7,284 nt of DNA from an uncultured Synergistales bacterium (GCA_905233295.1 CAJODX010000117.1:1-7284), one strand, 5' to 3'; shown: positions 1 to 6,529, numbered from the stretch's first letter. A program made the numbers and translations. Notes: generated by a model from the letters alone, not told the origin.

Positions 1-246
1 GCCCTGTATCATAAAATTGTCAATGACACGATGAAAGATTACGCCGTCATAAAAATTTTTGTTTGCAAGGTCAACGAAATTTTTGACAGTATTTGGTGCA
101 AGGTCTGAGTAAAGTTCGATTTTGAAATTTCCCATTGTCGTTTCAAAATTTGCGACGGGACGTTTGACTGTTTCGTCTGCAAGAGCCGGAACAGCTGCGA
201 AAGGTATCAGAACTGCACCAAGCGCAAGAATTTCTAATAATTTCAT
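1..246 (-). CDS. Secreted cyclophilin-type peptidyl-prolyl cis-trans isomerase, N-terminal part (truncated by window edge)
   Basis: This gene reads leftwards from ATG 246 and runs off the window after 82 codons. Residues 1-23 form a signal peptide: one Lys near the start, a hydrophobic core (LGAVLIPFAAV) and an ALA cleavage site before DET. The protein is therefore probably exported to the periplasm, where it would catalyse proline cis-trans isomerisation during folding. From about residue 31 the cyclophilin fold is recognisable: FETTMGNFKIELY, then APNTVKNFVDLA, then FHRVIDNFMIQG. The last block holds the family's active-site Arg (R73), Phe (F78), Met (M79) and Gln (Q81). An AGGAGG lies 10 nt before the ATG, which fixes the start. 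A Glu at residue 5, inside the early signal peptide, is slightly odd. The substrate-binding half lies outside the window, so the subclass is not decided. Family assignment is secure; secretion is inferred from the leader. Confidence 0.93.
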   Translation of the reverse strand, partial: MKLLEILALGAVLIPFAAVPALADETVKRPVANFETTMGNFKIELYSDLAPNTVKNFVDLANKNFYDGVIFHRVIDNFMIQG

Positions 247-256
247 AAAAATTTTT

Positions 257-262
257 CCTCCT
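257..262 (-). promoter_or_regulatory. Ribosome binding site of the cyclophilin gene
   Basis: The minus strand reads AGGAGG, a full anti-Shine-Dalgarno match, 10 nt upstream of ATG 246. It decides the start codon. Confidence 0.85.
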
Positions 263-280
263 CTTAAAATTCTCGCGACA

Positions 281-289
281 ATAATATCA
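281..289 (-). promoter_or_regulatory. Probable extended -10 promoter of the cyclophilin gene
   Basis: The minus strand reads TGATATTAT, which is a TG-n extension followed by TATTAT (five of six matches to TATAAT). It lies about 20 nt upstream of the AGGAGG of the cyclophilin gene. No good -35 box is seen at 16-18 bp, as is common for extended -10 promoters. It is close to, and divergent from, the iscR promoter. Confidence 0.5.
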
Positions 290-306
290 CGTTTGAAAAA
301 TTAATC

Positions 307-335
307 TTGACAAAAAAAGTTGCATATAATATTCT
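307..335 (+). promoter_or_regulatory. Probable promoter of the iscRSU operon
   Basis: A perfect TTGACA at 307-312 is followed after 17 bp by TATTCT (330-335, four of six matches to the -10 consensus). A perfect TATAAT also lies at 325-330, but only 12 bp from the TTGACA, so the two perfect boxes cannot be used together. Either arrangement gives an untranslated leader of roughly 60-70 nt before iscR. In many bacteria IscR represses its own operon from sites overlapping the promoter. I could not find a clear inverted-repeat operator here, so autoregulation is inferred from the family only. Confidence 0.5.
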
Positions 336-383
336 TTCCTGCGTTTTAATTAAGAGCAAACTTAGTCAGAAAAAATTTAAACG

Positions 384-392
384 AAAGGAGAG
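384..392 (+). promoter_or_regulatory. Ribosome binding site of iscR
   Basis: AAAGGAGAG lies 11 nt upstream of ATG 404 and supports that start. No other in-frame start is better placed. Confidence 0.8.
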
Positions 393-403
393 AATTAATT
401 TAA

Positions 404-904
404 ATGCGGCTTTCAACGGCGGCTCGATACAGTTTAAGAGCAATGTCTGATCTCTGCATATATCTTGAACGGACAGAAAATCCCGTTTCAGTCAGCGATA
501 TTGCAGAACGCCAGAATATTCCCGTGAATTATCTTGAGCAGCTTTTCGGAAAATTAAAACGCGGCGGACTTCTTGAGAGCGTCAGAGGCGCTCAGGGCGG
601 CTATCTTCTTGCAAGACCTGCCGAAAAAATTTCGGTCGCTGATATTCTGAATGCACTCGGCGAGCCTTTCATTTTCGGATCGTGCCAGACTGACAAAGGC
701 TGTGAAAACGCCGTAACATGTCCGACTTTTAATCTCTGGCGGCGCGTGAAAGGTTCAGTCGATGAAATTCTTGAAGCTACGACACTGAAAGATCTTTCCG
801 TAGAAAAAAATTCTCTTCTCGAAAATCTTGAAAATTTTACAGACCCTGAGCGCGAAAAAATAAAAAATTTAGCTCTGAAAAATTTAAGGGAGGATAAAAT
901 ATAA
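404..904 (+). CDS. iscR: Rrf2-family iron-sulfur regulator IscR
   Basis: This is a 166-residue Rrf2-family transcription regulator, the usual length. Residues 1-65 form the winged helix-turn-helix: MRLSTAARYSLRAM at the N-terminus, then SDIAERQNIPVNYLEQLF as the recognition region, then the wing VRGAQGGYLLARP. Three cysteines, C94, C100 and C106, have the spacing of the [2Fe-2S] ligands C92, C98 and C104 of E. coli IscR. The fourth ligand of E. coli, His107, aligns with Phe109 here, so the cluster would need another ligand or be bound differently. The gene is first in an operon with iscS (3 bp gap) and iscU, which supports a role as a sensor of iron-sulfur status that controls this operon. 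A generic Rrf2 regulator is the alternative, but the cysteines and neighbours favour IscR. Confidence 0.92.
   Translation: MRLSTAARYSLRAMSDLCIYLERTENPVSVSDIAERQNIPVNYLEQLFGKLKRGGLLESVRGAQGGYLLARPAEKISVADILNALGEPFIFGSCQTDKGCENAVTCPTFNLWRRVKGSVDEILEATTLKDLSVEKNSLLENLENFTDPEREKIKNLALKNLREDKI
886..893 (+). promoter_or_regulatory. Ribosome binding site of iscS inside the end of iscR
   Basis: AAGGGAGG lies within the last codons of iscR and 14 nt before ATG 908. This is a rather long spacing. Its position inside the upstream gene suggests translational coupling of iscS to iscR. Confidence 0.6.
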
Positions 905-907
905 AAA

Positions 908-2095
908 ATGTTTGTCTATATGGATCACACAGCAACGACTCCGACAAGCCCCGAAGTCCTTAAAGCTATGATGCCGTATTTCAGCGAAAATTTCGGCAAC
1001 CCGTCGAGCGTTTACTCTTTTTCAAGAAAAAGCCGCGCCGCAATCGAAAAGGCTCGTTCCCAAGTCGCAGCAGCATTGAACGCCGATCCTTCGGAAATTT
1101 TTTTCACGGGTTCAGGAACAGAAGCTGACAACTGGGCATTGAAAGGCACGCTCGAAAAGGCAATGAAAGCCGGAAAAAATCATTTGATAACGACCTCAAT
1201 CGAACATCACGCGATTTTACACACGGCTGAATATCTCAAAAAATTTCACGGCGTTGACGTTACATATCTTCCGGTGGATTCAGAAGGTTTCGTCAGCGTT
1301 AAAGACGTTGAAAACGCTATCACCGACAAGACAGCTTTAGTCTCTGTAATGTTCGCTAACAACGAAGTCGGAACGATTGAACCCGTCGCGGAGATAGGCG
1401 CATTGTGCCGCGAGAAAAAAATTCCGTTCCACACTGACGCTGTGCAGGCTGCGGCTCATCTTGACATTGACGTTAAAGCAATGAATATTGACATGCTCTC
1501 GATGTCGGCTCACAAAATGTACGGACCTAAGGGAGTCGGAGCTTTATATCTGAAAAAAGGTTTAAGACCCGAAAATTTTGTACACGGAGGAGCGCAGGAG
1601 AAAGGGCGCAGAGCATCAACGGAAAATATTGCCGGTATAGTCGGTTTCGGTGAGGCGATGGAAATTTTGAAATCGCGTCTTGATGAGGACAAAAAAATAA
1701 ATTCAGAACGCCGCGACAGATTGATTGCAGGACTTCTCGAAAAAATTCCTCACGCGAAATTAAACGGCGCAACAGGCGATAAACGTCTTCCGAACAATAT
1801 TAATTTCAGTTTCATCGGCGTTGAAGGCGAGACTTTGCTGTTGGATCTTGACGCAAAAGGCATTTCAGCTTCAACCGGCAGTGCGTGTTCGTCAGAAAGT
1901 CTTGATCCTTCGCACGTTCTTCTGGCTTTGGGGCTGAAACACGAAATGGCTCACGGCTCGTTAAGATTTACAATCGGAAGACTTACGACAGATGAACAGA
2001 TTGATTATGTTCTTGATGTTCTGCCTGAGATAGTTGCAAGACGGCGCGCGATGTCTCCTCTGTGGGAAGATTTTTTAAAAACAGTAAAAAATTAA
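908..2095 (+). CDS. iscS: Cysteine desulfurase IscS/NifS
   Basis: This 395-residue PLP-dependent cysteine desulfurase converts L-cysteine to L-alanine and passes the sulfur as a persulfide to IscU in the cytoplasm. Visible family marks are: the N-terminal MDHTATTP; the phosphate-binding GSGTEADN (68-75); EHHAIL with His100 stacking on the cofactor; NNEVGT (151-156); HTDAVQ with Asp177 and Gln180 contacting PLP; SAHKMYGPKG with the Schiff-base Lys203; and the mobile loop STGSACSSES with catalytic Cys327. The N-terminus (DHTATTP rather than DNAATTP) and the length resemble the NifS-like desulfurases of anaerobes as much as E. coli IscS, so the symbol reflects operon context. The gene starts 3 bp after iscR stops and 27 bp lie between it and the ATG of iscU. 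No key residue is missing. Confidence 0.96.
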   Translation: MFVYMDHTATTPTSPEVLKAMMPYFSENFGNPSSVYSFSRKSRAAIEKARSQVAAALNADPSEIFFTGSGTEADNWALKGTLEKAMKAGKNHLITTSIEHHAILHTAEYLKKFHGVDVTYLPVDSEGFVSVKDVENAITDKTALVSVMFANNEVGTIEPVAEIGALCREKKIPFHTDAVQAAAHLDIDVKAMNIDMLSMSAHKMYGPKGVGALYLKKGLRPENFVHGGAQEKGRRASTENIAGIVGFGEAMEILKSRLDEDKKINSERRDRLIAGLLEKIPHAKLNGATGDKRLPNNINFSFIGVEGETLLLDLDAKGISASTGSACSSESLDPSHVLLALGLKHEMAHGSLRFTIGRLTTDEQIDYVLDVLPEIVARRRAMSPLWEDFLKTVKN

Positions 2096-2104
2096 ATTAA
2101 ATTG

Positions 2105-2111
2105 AAAGGAG
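2105..2111 (+). promoter_or_regulatory. Ribosome binding site that decides the iscU start
   Basis: AAAGGAG lies 11 nt upstream of ATG 2123. The open frame extends back to a TTG at 2102, but that TTG lies before this site, so ATG 2123 is the start. Confidence 0.8.
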
Positions 2112-2122
2112 CCGAAATAAAA

Positions 2123-2539
2123 ATGGCATTAGATTACAGTCAGAAAGTTATGGATCATTTTATTAACCCTCGAAATGTCGGCGAAATTGAAAATGCTGAC
2201 GGAATAGGCGAGGCGGGCAATCCGAAATGCGGCGACATAATGAAAATTTACCTGAAAGTCAATCCCGACACGAAAGTTATTGACGATGTAAAATTCAAAA
2301 CGTTCGGATGTGCATCGGCAATAGCGTCATCGAGTATGGCAACGGAGTTAATCAAAGGCAGAACGATTGAAGACGCATGGAATTTAACAAACAGCGCGGT
2401 CGCAGAGGCTCTTGATGGACTTCCTCCGATTAAAATGCACTGTTCTGTTCTTGCTGAAGAGGCAATACACGAGGCACTGAACGATTACAGGGCAAAGAAC
2501 GGAATGGAAATAATCCCGATGGAACATCACGAAGAGTAA
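2123..2539 (+). CDS. iscU: Iron-sulfur cluster scaffold IscU (NifU-like N-terminal domain)
   Basis: This 138-residue protein is the scaffold on which [2Fe-2S]/[4Fe-4S] clusters are built from iron and IscS-derived sulfur. The N-terminal YSQKVMDHFINPRNVG is characteristic. The three cluster-ligand cysteines are C36 (GNPKCGD), C63 (FGCASAIASS) and C107 (MHCSVLAEEA). The conserved Asp38 and His106 are also present. The LPPIK motif (100-104), bound by HscA in organisms that have that chaperone, is present, although no hscA or hscB lies nearby. The protein is a single domain and lacks the ferredoxin-like and C-terminal Nfu domains of full NifU. It is the last gene of the iscRSU operon and stops 5 bp before the convergent uvrB stop. 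The ATG at 2123 is chosen for its Shine-Dalgarno and because homologues begin near this point. Confidence 0.95.
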   Translation: MALDYSQKVMDHFINPRNVGEIENADGIGEAGNPKCGDIMKIYLKVNPDTKVIDDVKFKTFGCASAIASSSMATELIKGRTIEDAWNLTNSAVAEALDGLPPIKMHCSVLAEEAIHEALNDYRAKNGMEIIPMEHHEE

Positions 2540-2544
2540 AAATT

Positions 2545-3048
2545 TCACTGAAGAGATTTTATCGTGTCGCGAAGAACCGCCGCACGTTCAAAATCTAAAC
2601 GTTCGACTGCCTCCCACATTTCGCGTTCAAGTTCCTGAACCGTCATTTGAGGGGCGGTCTTTTTATTTTTGCCGCGTCCCTGAGATTTTTCGCCGCGTTC
2701 TTTTTCATAAGCCGCTGAGAGTTCCGGCGGCAGTAAATCCGAAATATCTTTAGTAATGCTCACGGGCGTTATATTGTGTTCTTTGTTGAAAGAAATCTGT
2801 TTTTCACGCCGTCTTTTTGTTTCGTTCACCGCGATTTTTATGCTGTCAGTGAGTTCGTCAGCGTAAAGCAGAATTTTGCTGTTAATATTTCTCGCGGCGC
2901 GTCCCATAATCTGAATCAGAGAACGATATGAACGCAGATAGCCTTCGCGATCAGCGTCAAGGATTGCGACAAGGCTGACTTCTGGAAGATCCATTCCTTC
3001 ACGGAGCAGATTTATTCCGACAAGAACATCAATTTTTCCTGATCTTAA
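2545..3048 (-). pseudogene. uvrB: UvrB C-terminal fragment (motifs V and VI, UVR domain) in the shifted frame
   Basis: This frame carries the missing end of UvrB. It holds motif V VGINLLREGMDLPEVSL, motif VI QIMGRAARN, the Tyr/Arg-rich region RRREKQISFNKEHNITP, and a final UVR motif (LEREMWEAVERLDFERAA) that normally contacts UvrC. The frame is closed upstream by a TGA at 3065-3063. The first ATG inside it is at 2994, in the middle of motif V and without a properly spaced Shine-Dalgarno, so independent translation is unlikely. Confidence 0.75.
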
Positions 3049-4511
3049 ATTAACTCTGCGCGTTCAAACGTATTTAATTCCGAATGAATATATTTCACTT
3101 TGAATTTTAATTCTTTTAGATAGTCGGCTAAGTCTTCCGAAGATTTTTTCGTGAGAGTCAGGACTAAAGCGCGTTCATTTTTCTGAACACTGTCTCGGAG
3201 TCTGTCTATTAAGTCATCAATCTGAGTCCGTGCGGACGCAATTTCAACTTCGGGATCAGGTATTCCCGTAGGTCTGATAATCTGTTCGACAACAAGACTT
3301 GAAGATTTTAATTCATATTCGCCGGGAGTTGCTGAAACAAAAATTGCCTGTTTCATTCGATTTTCAAATTCGTGCCATTCAAGAGGTCTGTTGTCAAGAC
3401 ATGAAGGAAGTCTGAATCCGTTTTCAACGAGAGATTTTTTTCTTGCTCTGTCGCCGTTGAACATTCCGCGAACCTGCGGCAGAGTTATATGAGATTCGTC
3501 AACGATGCACAAAAAATCTTCGGGGAAAAAGTCTATTAACGTTCCGGGCGGCTCGCCGTGTTTTCGTCCGTCAAGATAAACGGAATAATTTTCAATCCCT
3601 GAACAGTAGCCGGCTTCCTGCAGCATCTCAAGGTCGTATGCTGTGCGGGATTTTATTCTTTGAGCTTCGATAAGTTTTCCGTTATCTTTGAAATTTTTTT
3701 CAACGTCTGCAAGTTCGTCCAAAATCAAAGGCACTGAACGTTCAATAGCGTCTGTCTGTGTAACGTAATGCTGCGCAGGAAAAATCGAAGCTTCTTTCAC
3801 GTTTTCGATTACATGTCCGGTCAGAGGCTCTGTTAAATCTATTTTTTCAATTTCGTCATCAAAAAAAGTTACGCGGACGCAGACATCTTCTTCATATGCA
3901 GGGAAAATTTCAACAGTATCGCCACGGACTCTGAATTTTCCGGGTTCAGGAGTGAAATCGCTGCGTTCGTAATAATTTCCAACGAGTTGTGCAAGAAAAT
4001 CTCTTTGGTCAACTCTTTCGCCGGCTTTAAAAGAGATAATCGCGTTTTCGTAATTTTCTTTCAAGCCAAGCCCGTATATGCAGGAAACGCTCGCAACGAC
4101 AATGACATCTCTGCGTTCGATTAACGCCTTTGTTGCCGAGAGCCTTAATCTTTCTATTCTGTCATTGACGGACGCGTCTTTTTCAATGTAAGTGTCGCTC
4201 GAAGGAATATAGGCTTCGGGCTGATAGTAATCGTAATAGCTGACGAAATATCTTACTGCGTTTTCGGGGAAAAAATTTTTGAACTCGCTGTACAGCTGTG
4301 CCGCCAGAGTTTTGTTATGCGCGAGGACGAGTGCGGGTCTGTTGAGATTCGCAATGACGTTCGCAATCGTGAAAGTTTTTCCGCTGCCCGTAACGCCCAT
4401 TAAAGTCTGAAATCTGTGATTATCTTTAATGCTTTTAGTTAAAGCTTCAATAGCTTCGGGCTGATCGCCTGCCGGAGCCCAGTTTGAATGCAGGATAAAA
4501 TTTTTATTCAT
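3045..4511 (-). CDS. uvrB: UvrB N-terminal fragment (helicase motifs I to IV)
   Basis: This is the 488-residue open frame upstream of the uvrB interruption. It contains the N-terminal FILHSNWAPAGDQPEAI, the Walker A GVTGSGKT (39-46), and the DNA-clamping beta-hairpin region YYDYYQPEAYIPSSDTY (about 92-108). It also contains the DEAH-type Walker B DESH (338-341) and SATPGEYE (from about 394). If translated alone it would lack helicase motifs V and VI and the C-terminal UVR domain. It could therefore still dock on UvrA but should not load DNA using ATP or recruit UvrC. These consequences are inferred from known UvrB structure, not seen here. Confidence 0.8.
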   Translation of the reverse strand: MNKNFILHSNWAPAGDQPEAIEALTKSIKDNHRFQTLMGVTGSGKTFTIANVIANLNRPALVLAHNKTLAAQLYSEFKNFFPENAVRYFVSYYDYYQPEAYIPSSDTYIEKDASVNDRIERLRLSATKALIERRDVIVVASVSCIYGLGLKENYENAIISFKAGERVDQRDFLAQLVGNYYERSDFTPEPGKFRVRGDTVEIFPAYEEDVCVRVTFFDDEIEKIDLTEPLTGHVIENVKEASIFPAQHYVTQTDAIERSVPLILDELADVEKNFKDNGKLIEAQRIKSRTAYDLEMLQEAGYCSGIENYSVYLDGRKHGEPPGTLIDFFPEDFLCIVDESHITLPQVRGMFNGDRARKKSLVENGFRLPSCLDNRPLEWHEFENRMKQAIFVSATPGEYELKSSSLVVEQIIRPTGIPDPEVEIASARTQIDDLIDRLRDSVQKNERALVLTLTKKSSEDLADYLKELKFKVKYIHSELNTFERAELI

Positions 4512-4522
4512 CAAAATTTTTT

Positions 4523-4846
4523 TCAGTTGTCAATTTCGGACAACGCATCATTAAACATATTAGGGGTGCTGTCAGGGCTTACGAGCAGGAAAACGCGCTC
4601 TTTCTCGCCTACGAGATTATATTGTTCTCGCGCAAGATGTTCAATGCCTTCTTTTGTTTTGTAGAACGCGGCTTTTTCTCTGTAAATCCTGACAATTTCC
4701 TGTTTACGCGCAAGTTCGGCTTCGCTTTTTGCAATGGCTTCACGAATGCCGGCGATTCTGTCAAGCTCAAACCTGTAATAGCTGACAGTGAGCGCAAGTC
4801 CGAGAACAGCGAGTGTTATAAAAAATATTTTTCTGATTGAAATCAT
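4523..4846 (-). CDS. FtsB/DivIC-family septum formation protein (small bitopic membrane protein)
   Basis: This 107-residue protein has a short basic cytoplasmic start (MISIRK), one transmembrane segment (about residues 7-24), a charged coiled-coil stretch (about 25-60), and then YKTKEGIEHLAREQYNLVGEK. That last block is the hallmark of the FtsB/DivIC family, where the motif is typically 'ARE..G.V..GE'. Members bind FtsL and FtsQ/DivIB in the divisome and help activate septal peptidoglycan synthesis. The start is ATG 4846, 19 bp after the argS stop. A weak GGGAA precedes it, so translation may depend on coupling. uvrB follows after 11 bp. Similarity in this family is low, so the family call is sound but FtsB versus DivIC cannot be decided, and no symbol is given. 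Confidence 0.8.
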   Translation of the reverse strand: MISIRKIFFITLAVLGLALTVSYYRFELDRIAGIREAIAKSEAELARKQEIVRIYREKAAFYKTKEGIEHLAREQYNLVGEKERVFLLVSPDSTPNMFNDALSEIDN

Positions 4847-4865
4847 AATGATTCCCGGAAATTTT

Positions 4866-6383
4866 TTACATTCTTTCGGGAGCGTTCACGCCGACAAGCT
4901 CAAGACATTTTCTGACAACTTCAGCTGCGGCACACGAAAGTTTCACTCGTCCTGCGGCATCAGGCGCATCAATAATCCTTCCGGAGTTATAGAACGAATG
5001 GAACGCACCGGCAAATGACGTTGCATAGCCCGTAAGGACATGCGGCGAAAGAGTTTCGGACGCGGATTTTATTTCATCGGGAAAAGACGCTATCATATCA
5101 GCAAGATCGCGGGCTTCTTTGCCGGCGAAAATTTCTTCGGAAATTTTTTCATCTGAAAGTTTCGCGCCGTTTTTTTCATATTCGCGTTTCAGACCGCATA
5201 CACGTGCATGAGCGTATTGAACGTAATAGACGGGATTTTCGTTGCCCTGTTTTTTGGCGAGATCCATATCGAAATCTATTTTGCTGTCGCTCTTTCGCAT
5301 TAACAGGAAAAATCTTGCCGCATCGACACCGGCTTCATCAACAACCTCGGCGAGCGTTATAAACTCTCCGGCACGTGTTGACATGTTCACATTTTTTCCG
5401 TCGCGAATCAAATTCACGAGCTGAATCAGCAAAACATCAAAATCATCTGGATTTTTTCCCATTGCCTTGATGGCGGCTTTAACTCTCGCGATATAGCCGT
5501 GATGGTCTGCACCCCACACATCAATGACTCTTTCAAAGCCGCGTGTTATGAATTTATTTCTGTGATATGCAATGTCGGAGGCAAAATATGTCGGGATTCC
5601 GTTTGCTCTGATTAAAACTCTGTCTTTGTCATCGCCGATAGTGTCTTCAGTCTTGAACCATAATGCCCCGTCCTGTTCGTAGGCATAGCCCCGTGTTTTC
5701 AAGTCTTCCATTGCGGATTTAACAAGATTATTTTCGTGGAGATAGCCTTCGGGGAAAAATTTATCAAATTTAACGCGGAATTTTTCCAAGTCATTTTTTA
5801 TTCCGGACATTATTTTTTCGCTTGCGAATTTTTTGAAAAATTCGAGACTTTCCTTTTCGGGCATCTCCAAAAATTTTTCGCCTTCGAGAGAAATTATTTC
5901 TCTTGCAATGTCGTATAGATAATCGCCCTTATAGCCGTTTTCGGGAAAAAGAGCTTCATCGCCGCGTCCTAAAATTTCAAAATATCTTGCGCGTGTTGAG
6001 CGTCCGAGAGTTTCAATCTGCAAGCCTGAATCGTTGACATAATATTCGCGCTGAACGTCCCAGCCTGTGAATTTCAAAATTCTTGCGACTGAATCTCCGA
6101 GTGCCGCGCCGCGTCCGTGTCCGATGTGAAGAGGACCTGTTGGATTTGCGCTGACAAATTCGACCTGGACTTTTTTGTTTTTGCCTAAATCGACAGAGCC
6201 GTAGGAATCTCCCTGTTTTAAAGCGTCTTCAATAACATCGGCATAAAATTTTTTATTCAGAAAGACATTTACGAATCCTGCGCCTGCAATTTCAGTTTTT
6301 TCGATGTATTCAGAATTAAGATTTTCGGAAATTTTTTTTGCTATGTCGATAGGTTTCTGCCTAAGAATTTTTGCGAGTTTCAT
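4866..6383 (-). CDS. argS: Arginyl-tRNA synthetase ArgS, main open frame lacking its first ~40 codons
   Basis: This class I synthetase charges tRNA-Arg with arginine in the cytoplasm. From the first in-frame ATG (6383) the 505 residues include VEFVSANPTGPLHIGHGRG with the HIGH signature (86-89). The degenerate KMSKS-equivalent NMSTRAGEF, usual for ArgS, follows. The DALR anticodon-binding domain begins near NPVYYVQYAHARV, and the protein has the typical C-terminus APERM. Coding similarity clearly continues upstream of ATG 6383: ERPRNEGHGDRASSAAM is the conserved end of the N-terminal tRNA D-loop-binding domain. That upstream frame has no ATG, GTG, TTG or CTG before a TAA at 6497-6495, and ATG 6383 has no Shine-Dalgarno. 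The plausible native start is TTG 6519 in a neighbouring frame; with one base removed, the gene would be 550 residues, normal for ArgS. Confidence 0.93.
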   Translation of the reverse strand: MKLAKILRQKPIDIAKKISENLNSEYIEKTEIAGAGFVNVFLNKKFYADVIEDALKQGDSYGSVDLGKNKKVQVEFVSANPTGPLHIGHGRGAALGDSVARILKFTGWDVQREYYVNDSGLQIETLGRSTRARYFEILGRGDEALFPENGYKGDYLYDIAREIISLEGEKFLEMPEKESLEFFKKFASEKIMSGIKNDLEKFRVKFDKFFPEGYLHENNLVKSAMEDLKTRGYAYEQDGALWFKTEDTIGDDKDRVLIRANGIPTYFASDIAYHRNKFITRGFERVIDVWGADHHGYIARVKAAIKAMGKNPDDFDVLLIQLVNLIRDGKNVNMSTRAGEFITLAEVVDEAGVDAARFFLLMRKSDSKIDFDMDLAKKQGNENPVYYVQYAHARVCGLKREYEKNGAKLSDEKISEEIFAGKEARDLADMIASFPDEIKSASETLSPHVLTGYATSFAGAFHSFYNSGRIIDAPDAAGRVKLSCAAAEVVRKCLELVGVNAPERM

Positions 6384-6453
6384 TGCCGCGCTTGAAGCTC
6401 TGTCTCCGTGTCCTTCGTTACGCGGTCTTTCAAATGCAAAATCTGAAACGTCT

Positions 6454-6519
6454 TCAACTCCGAGAGATTTTATTGAATTTTTTAATGCATTTGGTTACTG
6501 CAAAATTTTCGCCTTTCAA
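6454..6519 (-). pseudogene. argS: 5' end of argS, out of frame with the rest
   Basis: TTG 6519 follows AAAGGAG by 10 nt and opens MKGENFAVTKCIKKFNKISRS, then TGA at 6456-6454. The other frame over the same bases reads NALKNSIKSLGVEDVSDFAFERPRN without the break and leads directly into the argS body. Dropping one A from the six-A run at 6478-6483 would fuse the two as MKGENFAVTKCIKNSIKSLG. The distance from the Met to the HGD motif would then be about 40 residues, as in other ArgS proteins (38 in E. coli as I recall it). The position of the shift within 6457-6494 is inferred. Confidence 0.6.
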
Positions 6520-6529
6520 TTTAACTTTT

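Larger units (their letters stand above)
2545..4511 (-). pseudogene. uvrB: uvrB, excinuclease ABC subunit B, interrupted by a frameshift
   Basis: Read leftwards from ATG 4511, this is a full-length UvrB, the damage-verifying helicase-like subunit of nucleotide excision repair that receives DNA from UvrA and recruits UvrC. The frame ends at TAA 3047-3045 after residue 488, and the homology resumes at once in another frame (from about 3048) and runs to TGA 2545. The two parts add up to about 655 residues, close to a normal UvrB. At the join the order is FERAELI then LRSGKIDVLVGINLLREG. Intact UvrBs have two more residues between these blocks (E. coli: EIIRDLRLG), so the ancestor appears to have lost about 7 nt. 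The gene is last in the argS group, 11 bp after the preceding stop. There is no clear Shine-Dalgarno before ATG 4511; a TTG one codon earlier (4514) is an alternative. Sequencing error cannot be excluded. Confidence 0.85.

Noticed and set aside
122..304. Plus-strand open frame of 60 codons over the cyclophilin start and intergenic region
   Set aside because: It is antisense to a clear cyclophilin gene, has no Shine-Dalgarno and has no recognisable protein features.
301..340. IscR operator palindrome overlapping the TTGACA of the iscR promoter
   Set aside because: The possible half-sites around tcttgac and gttgcat match each other poorly, and I cannot align them to a known IscR site with confidence.
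2102..2122. Upstream TTG start for iscU adding seven residues
   Set aside because: The AAAGGAG lies downstream of this TTG and is correctly spaced for ATG 2123, so the extra residues would be encoded by the ribosome binding site itself.
3040..3060. Programmed -1 ribosomal frameshift in uvrB
   Set aside because: The minus strand at the junction (gag tta att taa) has no X-XXY-YYZ slippery heptamer, and no strong downstream hairpin is evident. A simple shift would still leave the protein two residues short in a length-conserved helix.
4609..4840. Alternative frames on both strands within the FtsB/DivIC-like gene
   Set aside because: The chosen frame has a transmembrane helix, a coiled coil and the family motif; the others have none of these.
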